A program made the translations under genes and the position numbers. Below, piece by piece: positions 48,409-59,703 of a DNA stretch of 64,000 bases (positions within the stretch are counted from its first letter, which is position 1; every line of letters starts with the position of its first letter). Under the pieces are notes generated by a model. The model was not told the origin of the DNA. It was given only the letters and a program-made list of their open reading frames with translations, and made no database searches. The DNA is from JBJXFE01 sp046153875. Its GTDB lineage: Bacteria; Planctomycetota; Phycisphaerae; Phycisphaerales; UBA1924. The stretch lies in assembly GCA_046153875.1 (NCBI GenBank), contig JBJXFE010000006.1:1-64000 (forward strand), read 5' to 3'.

Positions 48409-50391
48409 GTGAAACTCCGCTCACGAACCGTTCGCGTCCTTGTCTGCGCCGTGGCCGCCGGCCTCCTGGCCGGGTGCGGCGGCGGCAAGCCCAGGGTCGC
48501 CCGCGATGTCCGCCCGGCCGTCATCCGCGACGTGCCCGCCGTGCTGAGGAACACGATCGGCTCCGAAGTGACCGTGCGGCGGACCGACCCCGTCCTCGTT
48601 TCGGGTTACGGCCTGGTGGTCGGCCTGAACGGCACGGGCGGCGGCATCCTCGACGAGCAGATCGCGGTGACGATGGAGCGTGAGCTGGGGCTGAAGGGCG
48701 TCAACAAAGCGAGCGACGAGTACCACAACACGCCGCTCGAACGCCTGACGCCGCGCGAGGTGCTCCGCCACCCGGACGTGGCCGTGGCGATCGTGTACGC
48801 CACCGTCCCGCCCGGCGCCCCCGAGGGCGCCGAGTTCGACGTGTACGTCCGGGCCGTCAACAACGGCGGCACCGCGTCGCTCGAGGGCGGCACGCTCTGG
48901 TCCACGGACCTCCGGCTGGGCCCGCCTGCGACGTTCGGCCGCCACACGACGCGGCTGGTCGGCGTGGCGCGGGGGCCGATCTTCATCAACCCCTTCGCCG
49001 AGCCGCCCGTCGAAGGCGCCGACGACACGGTGGTCCGCTCGATCGGTCGGGTGCTGGGCGGCGGCTCCGTCACCGAGAGCTCGCACATCGCGCTGCAACT
49101 GGACAACGCGTCGCACACGCGGGCGCGCGCGATCCAGGCGGCCGTCCGCAACCGCTTCCCCGAAGGCCCGGGGGACCGCGGTCCGGTCGCGCGGGGGCGG
49201 AGCGACTCGGTCGTCGAGGTCAGCGTGCCCTCGCATTACCGCGACCGGGCCGGCGAGTTCCTCCGGCTCCTCCTTCACACACCGATCGACCAGACGTTCC
49301 CCGCCGAGCGGGCCCGCCAGTACACGGCGGCCCTGGAATCGCAGCCGGCGCTGGCGTCGAGCCTGACCTGGTGCCTCGAAGCCCTGGGCAAGCCCGCGAT
49401 CCCGTTCGTGCGCGAGCTGTACGACGCGCCCGAGGCCGCGCCGCGCCTCGCGGCCCTCCGCGCCGGCGTGGGCCTGAACGACCCCCGGGCGGCCGCGTCG
49501 CTCAAAGACCTCGCTCAGTCCGGCCCGCCGGGGCTGCGGACCGAAGCCATCACCCTGCTGGGCCGGCTCGACGCGGGGCCGACCGTGGACCTGGCGCTGC
49601 GCGACATGCTCGCCGAACCGGAGCTTGATGTTCGCGTCGCGGCTTATGAGGCGCTGGCGGAGCGGGCCGAGATCATGGAACTGAACCGTCGGCGCCTGGG
49701 GGCGCAGGGCGGGATGACGCCCGCCGCCTTCGAGGCGACCGACATCGGGCGGCTCGACCGCATCGCGCTGGCGGGGGACACGATCCAGGGCGTCCGCCGA
49801 ACACCCATCGAGGGCAAGTTCCTGCTGGACGCGGTGCCCGCGGGCGACGCGCTGATCTACATCACGCAGCAGGGAACGCCGAAGGTCACGCTGTTCGGCG
49901 GGGCGATCGACCTGCCGAGGCCGATGCTCGCCTCGGTGTGGTCCGGACGCCTGATGCTGACGGCCGACTCGCCGACGGACGACGTGCGGGTGTACTACCG
50001 CGACGCGCCCACGGGCCGATCCGTGACCGGCAAGCCCGGCAACACCGTCTGGGAACTCGTCCGTTTTATGGCGCGGACACCGACGCCCGAGCGCCCGGAA
50101 CCGGGCCTGGGGATGTCGTATTCGGAAGTGGTTGGGGCGTTGTATGCGCTGCAGCGCGCCGGGGCCCTGCCCGCGCCCTTCGCCACCGAGGAGGACCGCC
50201 TCCAGGCGACGCTGCTGAAGGCGGCGACGACGCCGGACTTCGAGGAGCGACCCGAGGCCGAGGGGGACGCCCCGGTGATACGGGTCTATGAGCCGGTGAC
50301 GCCGCCCGCGCCCCGCCCGACCGCGCCGGGCGAGAAACCCTCGCTGGTCGAGCCGCTGCCGGCGCGGAACCCTGCCGCATCCCGCCCGTGA
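48409..50391 (+). CDS. FlgI-like (flagellar P-ring-like) lipoprotein
   Basis: A 660-residue lipoprotein. The GTG start at 48409 is chosen because it opens a lipoprotein signal (RTVRVLVCAVAAGLLAGC; lipidated Cys at about 23). Residues 55-310 match the FlgI P-ring domain: VSGYGLVVGLNGTGG, then VPPGAPEGAEFDVYVRAVNNG, SLEGGTLWSTDLR and VARGPIFINPF. The central part (about 360-425) has HEAT-like helical repeats (LKDLAQSGPPGLRTEAITLLGRL, DVRVAAYEALAE), followed by a beta-rich segment. FlgI forms a periplasmic ring around the flagellar rod. No other flagellar gene is near, so this is more likely a planctomycete-specific relative of unknown role. Confidence 0.75.
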   Translation: MKLRSRTVRVLVCAVAAGLLAGCGGGKPRVARDVRPAVIRDVPAVLRNTIGSEVTVRRTDPVLVSGYGLVVGLNGTGGGILDEQIAVTMERELGLKGVNKASDEYHNTPLERLTPREVLRHPDVAVAIVYATVPPGAPEGAEFDVYVRAVNNGGTASLEGGTLWSTDLRLGPPATFGRHTTRLVGVARGPIFINPFAEPPVEGADDTVVRSIGRVLGGGSVTESSHIALQLDNASHTRARAIQAAVRNRFPEGPGDRGPVARGRSDSVVEVSVPSHYRDRAGEFLRLLLHTPIDQTFPAERARQYTAALESQPALASSLTWCLEALGKPAIPFVRELYDAPEAAPRLAALRAGVGLNDPRAAASLKDLAQSGPPGLRTEAITLLGRLDAGPTVDLALRDMLAEPELDVRVAAYEALAERAEIMELNRRRLGAQGGMTPAAFEATDIGRLDRIALAGDTIQGVRRTPIEGKFLLDAVPAGDALIYITQQGTPKVTLFGGAIDLPRPMLASVWSGRLMLTADSPTDDVRVYYRDAPTGRSVTGKPGNTVWELVRFMARTPTPERPEPGLGMSYSEVVGALYALQRAGALPAPFATEEDRLQATLLKAATTPDFEERPEAEGDAPVIRVYEPVTPPAPRPTAPGEKPSLVEPLPARNPAASRP

Positions 50392-50512
50392 TTCCGCCCG
50401 CTATCCTGCGGGCGCGTCCGTGCCGCCGATGAATGGGGTCTTCCCGCGGCGCGGACCGATATGTCTGGACGCGCCCGGAGGCGCGGCAAAGCGACACGGA
50501 GGTTGCTGCGGG

Positions 50513-54478
<3,966 letters not shown>

Positions 54479-54497
54479 ACGCACGCGGCTCCCTCAA

Positions 54498-55343
54498 TCA
54501 GTCGCTTCGCCGCATCCGCCCGCCGATCCGGGCCGCGGCATAGAGCACGGTCAGCACGGACACGATGCTCGGGCCCGTCGGCCAGTCCGACTCAAAGCTC
54601 AGCACCAGCCCGCCGATCACGCCCAGCACCCCGATCGAGAGCGACAGCGCCAGCACCGCGCGGAGCCGATCGCTCAGGTGCAGCGCCGCCGCCCCGGGCA
54701 GCACGAGCAGCGCGGTCGCGAGCACGACGCCCGCGAGCTTCATCGACGCCACGATCGCCAGCGTGAGCAGCACCATCAGCAGCAGCCGCACACGCGACCC
54801 GCGCACGCCGAACGCCTCGGCGGCGGGCTCGTCGAACGCCCAGAACAGCAGCGACCGCCGCGCGCCCCAGAGCGCGACCACGATCGCCGCCGCCACGCCC
54901 CACGCGAGCCGCGCATCCGCCCAGCCCACGCCGACGATCGAGCCGAAGAGGATCGACTCCCAGTTGCGCGGCGCGCCGCGGAACGCGCGGCTCAGCAGGA
55001 TCGCACCCAGCGCCATGGACGCGACGAGGACGATCCCGATCGCGGTGTCCGCCGTCGTCGTCCGGCGGTCGCTCAGCCGCGCCACCGCCCACGCCGAGCC
55101 GAGGCAGAATAGCGCGACGACGCCGAGCTGCGGCGCGCCCGCGCCCAGCCCGAGCGCGACCGCCAGGCCGATCCCCCCGAAGGCCGCGTGGCTGATCCCC
55201 TGCCCGATGAAGCTCAGCCGCTTGAGCACCACGAACACGCTCAGCGCCGAGCACATCACGCCGACGCCCAGCCCGACGATCACGCCGGGCCAGAAGATCG
55301 GCGCGAGCGCAGGGTCGGTCAGGTACCGGATCGTGCCGCTCAT
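54498..55343 (-). CDS. znuB: Zinc/manganese ABC transporter permease
   Basis: A 281-residue ABC-3 family permease with eight predicted helices (GVIVGLGVGVMCSALSVFVVLKRLSFIGQGISHAAFGGIGLAVALGL, AVALFCLGSAWAVARL, GVVLATALLVLPGAAALHL). The HAAFGG segment and the terminal SFESDWPTGPSIVSVLTVLYAA fit ZnuB/MntB-type proteins. Its start overlaps the end of the ATPase gene by 4 nt (55340-55343). Metal specificity cannot be decided by eye. Confidence 0.9.
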   Translation of the reverse strand: MSGTIRYLTDPALAPIFWPGVIVGLGVGVMCSALSVFVVLKRLSFIGQGISHAAFGGIGLAVALGLGAGAPQLGVVALFCLGSAWAVARLSDRRTTTADTAIGIVLVASMALGAILLSRAFRGAPRNWESILFGSIVGVGWADARLAWGVAAAIVVALWGARRSLLFWAFDEPAAEAFGVRGSRVRLLLMVLLTLAIVASMKLAGVVLATALLVLPGAAALHLSDRLRAVLALSLSIGVLGVIGGLVLSFESDWPTGPSIVSVLTVLYAAARIGGRMRRSD

Positions 55344-56224
55344 GGCGTGCCGCTCCCGTGAGGATCGGGGCGCGGCTTCGCGTGGGTGTGCGATGGGTCG
55401 GCGCACTCGCCGGCCGGGTGGGCGTGGACGTGGACATCGCCGAAGATCGCGGCGACGTCGTGCCGGAAGACCTCGGCGAGCACCGCGGGGGTGAGCCCTT
55501 CCGGTGTGACGTGGCTGTGCAGCGTCCGATTGAGGCACGCGACGCGGTCGCAGCCCGCGGCGATCGACCTCAGGTCGTGCGACACCATGATGATGGTGAG
55601 CCCGAGCCGCTCATGAACCGAGCGGATCAGCTCGGCGAACCGCTGCTGCCCGCCCACGTCGATGCCGACGGTCGGTTCGTCGAGCAGCAGGATCCGGGGG
55701 TTCCCGGCCAACGCGCGCGCGATCATCACGCGCTGGAGCTGCCCGCCGGAGAGCCTGCCGATCGGCCGATCGGCCTGGTCGAGCGCGCCGACGACCTCCA
55801 GCGATCGCCGCACGCGCTCGGCGGCCTCTCCCGAGAGGCGCGACCACGGCGGCACGCGGCGCGACGCGCTCATCGCCACGACTTGCCGGGCGCTCACCGG
55901 GAAGGCCAGCTCGGCCTCGATCCGCTGGGGGACGTACCCGATCATGCGCTCGCGCCGCGCCCGCTCCGGGTCCATCCCCAGCACGCGGATGCGCCCGCGC
56001 TGGCCCCGAAGCAGCCCGAGCGTCAGCTTCAGCAGGGTCGTCTTGCCCCCGCCGTTGGGCCCGAGGATGCCCAGGCGCTCGCCCGCGCGGACGCTCAGCG
56101 TGACGCCGCGGAGAGCGCAGCGGTCGTCGCCGCCGACCGCCTCGGCGTCGGCGTCCCCGGGGCGCGCGTACGAGAACGTCACGTCCTCGTAGTCGACCGC
56201 CGGTTGTCCCGTGTCGCTGGTCAT
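55340..56224 (-). CDS. znuC: Zinc/manganese ABC transporter ATP-binding protein
   Basis: A 294-residue ATPase. Walker A is GPNGGGKTT (55-63), the signature is LSGGQLQR, Walker B is ILLLDEPTVGID, and the switch is MVSHDL. It ends with a His-rich tail (HVHAHPAGECADPSHTHAK), consistent with metal handling. The start at 56224 is chosen as the first Met before DYEDVTFSYA. A GTG at 56242 is possible. It overlaps the permease gene and follows the binding-protein gene by 26 nt. Confidence 0.91.
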   Translation of the reverse strand: MTSDTGQPAVDYEDVTFSYARPGDADAEAVGGDDRCALRGVTLSVRAGERLGILGPNGGGKTTLLKLTLGLLRGQRGRIRVLGMDPERARRERMIGYVPQRIEAELAFPVSARQVVAMSASRRVPPWSRLSGEAAERVRRSLEVVGALDQADRPIGRLSGGQLQRVMIARALAGNPRILLLDEPTVGIDVGGQQRFAELIRSVHERLGLTIIMVSHDLRSIAAGCDRVACLNRTLHSHVTPEGLTPAVLAEVFRHDVAAIFGDVHVHAHPAGECADPSHTHAKPRPDPHGSGTP

Positions 56225-56249
56225 CGCACCGCGCGCCCTCACGCCGTTC

Positions 56250-57218
56250 TCACCGCGCCAGCAGCCGCGTCAGCTCGTCCAGGTTCGATCGCATCAGCGC
56301 GAACCAGTCCGACCGCCCCTCGGGGTCGAGCGTCCCGACCGGAACTCCCGCAGCCCGCGCGATCGCCTCCGCGGCCGCCGCGTCGAACTGCGGCTCAAAG
56401 AAGACGGCCCGCGCGTTCTCGCGCCGGATCGCGTCGACCGCCGCGGCCACCGCGGCGGGCGTCGGCTCCGCGCCCTCGACCGGGCGGATGACGGCCGCGA
56501 TCGTGAAACCGTAGCGATCGGCGAGCCTCCCGAACGCGTTGTGGTGCGTGACGATCGCCGCGCCCTTGAACGGCCCCAGCCGCTCCTGGTGCTCCGCGTC
56601 GATCGCCTCGACTTCCGCGCGCAGCCGGTTCCTCGCTTCGCGCAGGCGGCTCTCCCCGGCGACGGTCAGCGCGTCCATGCCCTGCAGCGCTGCCTCGATC
56701 GCGTCGGAGACCTCCGGGATCAGGCGGGCGACGAGCTGCGGGTCGAGCCAGAGGTGCGGATCAACGGCGTGGCCGTGGTCATGGTGTTCGTCGTCACCGT
56801 GCTCGTGGTGGTCGTGCCCGGCGTGGGGGTCCTCGACGCCGGCAACGCGGGCGAAGCACACGACCCGCCGCCGCTTCGACGGATGGATGCCCAGCACGCG
56901 ATCGACCGAGGGCTCGAGACCGAGCCCGACATACACCAGCACGTCCGCCGTCCCGACGGCCGCCAGGTCCGTGGGCGTCATCTCGTACCCGTGCAGCGAT
57001 CGGCCGGCGGGGATGAGCGTCGTGACCGTCGCGTCCGGAGGCGCCAGCGCCCGGACGAGCCCGGTCAGCGGCGCGATCGAGACCACCACGCGCAGAGGCC
57101 CGGGCGGGCGCGGCCCCTCGCCGCGACCGCATCCGGCACACGCCAGCACGATCAGGGCGACCGCCGCGCCGATCAGGAGGACCGCCGAACGCCCGCCGGG
57201 ATGCGTCGAGTTGACCAC
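56250..57218 (-). CDS. znuA: Zinc/manganese-binding lipoprotein (ZnuA-like)
   Basis: A 322-residue cluster A-I substrate-binding protein. The signal ends in a lipobox (ALIVLACAGC). Then come LRVVVSIAPLTGLVRALAP, LHGYEMTPTDLAAV (first metal His), a very His-rich acidic loop (HAGHDHHEHGDDEHHDHGHAVDPHLWLDP), THHNAFGRLADRYGF and FFEPQFDA. The loop length and His content favour zinc over manganese. GTG at 57218 follows AAGGGCGG. It is the first gene of the operon, 41 nt downstream of a palindromic operator. Confidence 0.92.
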   Translation of the reverse strand: MVNSTHPGGRSAVLLIGAAVALIVLACAGCGRGEGPRPPGPLRVVVSIAPLTGLVRALAPPDATVTTLIPAGRSLHGYEMTPTDLAAVGTADVLVYVGLGLEPSVDRVLGIHPSKRRRVVCFARVAGVEDPHAGHDHHEHGDDEHHDHGHAVDPHLWLDPQLVARLIPEVSDAIEAALQGMDALTVAGESRLREARNRLRAEVEAIDAEHQERLGPFKGAAIVTHHNAFGRLADRYGFTIAAVIRPVEGAEPTPAAVAAAVDAIRRENARAVFFEPQFDAAAAEAIARAAGVPVGTLDPEGRSDWFALMRSNLDELTRLLAR

Positions 57219-57258
57219 CGTGCCGCCCTTGCTGGGGCCCCGTGACGGGCCGTCTGCT

Positions 57259-57280
57259 TATTGAGTATACATTCTCAATA
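57259..57280 (-). promoter_or_regulatory. Fur/Zur-like operator upstream of the zinc transporter operon
   Basis: The inverted repeat TATTGAG-N8-CTCAATA lies 41 nt before the znuA start. With a one-base offset, CTGC and GCAG extend the arms. TATACT on the minus strand within the site could be the -10 box. The pattern TTGAG...CTCAA resembles Fur-family sites, and a Zur-type metal regulator is the likely owner. Confidence 0.68.
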
Positions 57281-57440
57281 GCAGGCGGGCCTCCCGTCAT
57301 CGGCCGCCCCAACGCTTATCGCGATGACGCGGGCGGCGAGCCCGGACACCGCCCGACGCCACGGCGTCCCCGGCGGCGGAACAGACCGCCGAGAACTCCG
57401 TGGCATCGTCGGCGACTCGGGCGCGACGGTTGGGCGACGC

Positions 57441-58166
57441 TCAGGGTGCCGTGCTGAAGAACCCCGCATGGATCGTCTGGTTGCCGCCGGCCTCGATGGC
57501 CAGCACCTCAAACTCGTACTCGGCGCCCTTCTGAAGGAACTGCTGCGGGACCTTCATGCTCGCCGTCCCGGCCGGGACGTGGACGCTGAACACCCGCTTC
57601 GGGAGCACGTCCAGCACCTGGGTGACGGTGACCTGGTAGGCGACGATTTCGCTCCCCGCCGGGTTGGGCACCGGAAGCCAGACGACCATCGTGTTGCTCG
57701 CGTTCTGCACGGAGCCCTCCACGGGCGCAAGAACCACGGGCTTCTGCGGGATGGCGTGCGTGAAGTGCGCCGTGCCCTCGATCTCCTCTCCCTCGATCGT
57801 GACACCCTCAAACTCGTAGCAACCCGCGGGGAACCTGGCGAAGAACACGGGGAGCGGGAGCGTCGCCAGCGGGGGTTCGCTGCTCTCGAAGAACAGCTCG
57901 GTGAATCCCTGCAGCGCCAGGCTCTTCTTGCCCTTGACCTCCATGATGAGCTTTCCATCCGGCCTGAAGACCCGCAGCTGCCTCCACGGATCGCCGTCCA
58001 TGGACACCTGGACGCCGATGTCTCCGGCCGACGCGTTGTACTCGATGTACATCTGCGTCCGCGCGAACTCGACAGGGTCCCCGCCCGCCAGCCGGCTCCA
58101 TCCTCCCAGGCCCATCGCCACCACCGAAGCGCCCACCATCGTCGCGGCCATCACTCGAACTCGCAT
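57441..58166 (-). CDS. Secreted beta-sandwich protein with fibronectin-like C-terminus
   Basis: A 241-residue exported protein. A signal peptide (MAATMVGASVVAMGLGGW, cleavage near GGWSRLAGG) precedes a first beta domain (MYIEYNASAGDIGVQVSMDGDPW, RPDGKLIMEVKGKKSLALQGFTELFFESSEP). The second domain (PVVLAPVEGSVQNASNTMVVWLPVPNPAGSEIVAYQVTVTQV, YEFEVLAIEAGGNQTI) has the W, Tyr and strand order of fibronectin type III. AAAGGA before 58166 supports the start. Function unknown. Confidence 0.72.
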   Translation of the reverse strand: MRVRVMAATMVGASVVAMGLGGWSRLAGGDPVEFARTQMYIEYNASAGDIGVQVSMDGDPWRQLRVFRPDGKLIMEVKGKKSLALQGFTELFFESSEPPLATLPLPVFFARFPAGCYEFEGVTIEGEEIEGTAHFTHAIPQKPVVLAPVEGSVQNASNTMVVWLPVPNPAGSEIVAYQVTVTQVLDVLPKRVFSVHVPAGTASMKVPQQFLQKGAEYEFEVLAIEAGGNQTIHAGFFSTAP

Positions 58167-58402
58167 GACACATTCCTTTCAAAGCAACGGTTGTTCGGAA
58201 CAGGTGGAATCTACGGCACGTTCGGGGCGCGCACGTGATGGAGCGGTGACCGCAAGGTGACGTCATCGTGACCGGAGTCGCCGCCGGATGGCGCCGCCGC
58301 GGCGTCAACGGCGATGACGACCTGCCCGAAGCCGCGCGGCTGGCCCGCCGTCCGCGACGGGCGTATGTTTACCGGCGTCGCGGGGCCGCCCGCACGCCGA
58401 CC

Positions 58403-58475
58403 GGGGCGGTAGCTCAGTTGGTAGAGCGCGTCGTTCGCAATGACGAGGTCGGGAGTTCGACTCTCCTCCGCTCCA
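58403..58475 (+). tRNA. tRNA-Ala (CGC anticodon)
   Basis: A 73-nt cloverleaf. GGGGCGG pairs with CCGCTCC, the anticodon stem is CGTCG/TGACG with loop TTCGCAA (anticodon CGC, reading GCG), and the T arm carries GTTCGACTC. It has the same acceptor arm as the tRNA at 26641. CCA is not encoded. Confidence 0.96.
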
Positions 58476-58566
58476 CTTGGTTCTGCCGGTCTCGCGCGCC
58501 CGAACCACATCGCACGGATGTCGTCGCGGACCCCGCGCCCGGGAGCCCGGCGTATTCTGCCGGACC

Positions 58567-59562
58567 GTGCAACCCTTCCCCGTCATCGCCGGACCCACCG
58601 CGGGCGGCAAGTCCGACCTGGCCGTTGAGGTCGCGCTACTCCTCGGCGGCGGCGCGCCGGGGGCGGCCGAGATCGTCACCGCCGACGCCTTCCAGGTCTA
58701 CCGCGCGCTGGACATCGGCACCGCCAAGCCGACGCCCGAAGAACGCCGGGGGATCCCCCACCACCTGATTGACGTCGTGGAGCCGACCGAACGGTTCACC
58801 GCCGCGCAGTGGCTCGCCGCTGCGCGGGCCGCCATCGCGGACACGCGCGCCCGCGGCCGGATGCCGATCGTGGTCGGGGGCACTCACCTGTACATCAAGG
58901 CGTTGCTCGACGGGCTGTTCGACGGGCCGGAGCCGGACGCGACGTTACGCGCGGAACTTCAGGCGATTCCGCAGGGGACGCGCCGAGCGGAGTTGGAGCG
59001 GGTAGACCCCGCCGCCGCGGCCCGCATCCACGCGAACGATGATCGCCGCACTATTCGCGCCCTGGAGGTCTTCCGCCAGACCGGGCGGCCGATCAGCGCA
59101 CACCAACGGCAGTGGGACCGCGTGCCCGCGGATTCCGCCGCTGACCCCACCGATCAGCACACGGATCGCGGCATCCCTGGCGCCATGCTGGTCACGCTCG
59201 ACTGGCCGACGCCCGAGCTGAACCGGCGCATCAATGAGCGCGTGCGCTCGATGATCGCCCGGGGGCTGCTCGGCGAGGTGCGCGGCCTCCATGAGTCCGC
59301 CCGGCTCGGCCCGCAGGCCCGCGAGGCGCTGGGCTACAAGCAACTCCTCACCCACCTCCGCGGTGAATGCACGCTCGACGACGCCGTCGAGCGGATCAAG
59401 ATCGAGACGCGCCGCTTCGCCAAGAACCAGCGGACGTGGCTGCGGAGGCTCTCGGCCACACCGGGCGCACTCCGCATCGATGCGGGCGCGACACCGCCGG
59501 AATCAAGGGCGTCGGAGGTGATTGCCCGCCTGCACACGACGGGTGATGTTCGGGTGCGCTGA
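58567..59562 (+). CDS. miaA: tRNA dimethylallyltransferase
   Basis: A 331-residue enzyme that adds a dimethylallyl group to A37 of tRNAs that read codons starting with U. Landmarks are the P-loop GPTAGGKS (9-16), DAFQVYRALDIGTAKP, IPHHLIDVVEP, GGTHLYIKALLDG, and the region NDDRRTIRALEVFRQTGRPIS. The GTG at 58567 places the P-loop at the usual distance from the N-terminus. The in-frame codons before it run into the tRNA gene region and look non-coding. It lies 91 nt after tRNA-Ala, which is not itself a MiaA substrate. Confidence 0.92.
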   Translation: MQPFPVIAGPTAGGKSDLAVEVALLLGGGAPGAAEIVTADAFQVYRALDIGTAKPTPEERRGIPHHLIDVVEPTERFTAAQWLAAARAAIADTRARGRMPIVVGGTHLYIKALLDGLFDGPEPDATLRAELQAIPQGTRRAELERVDPAAAARIHANDDRRTIRALEVFRQTGRPISAHQRQWDRVPADSAADPTDQHTDRGIPGAMLVTLDWPTPELNRRINERVRSMIARGLLGEVRGLHESARLGPQAREALGYKQLLTHLRGECTLDDAVERIKIETRRFAKNQRTWLRRLSATPGALRIDAGATPPESRASEVIARLHTTGDVRVR

Positions 59563-59703
59563 TCCCACCGGTCAGCTTGACAAGCCACCGGCGTCCCCCT
59601 TTCGTCCGGGATCGCACCCCCGCCGGCTCGCGGGATTCCCGCAAGCCGGGCCCGGGCATCGGCCGACATTCGCCCGCGTGGGCCCGGCCCACTGGAAACC
59701 AGC

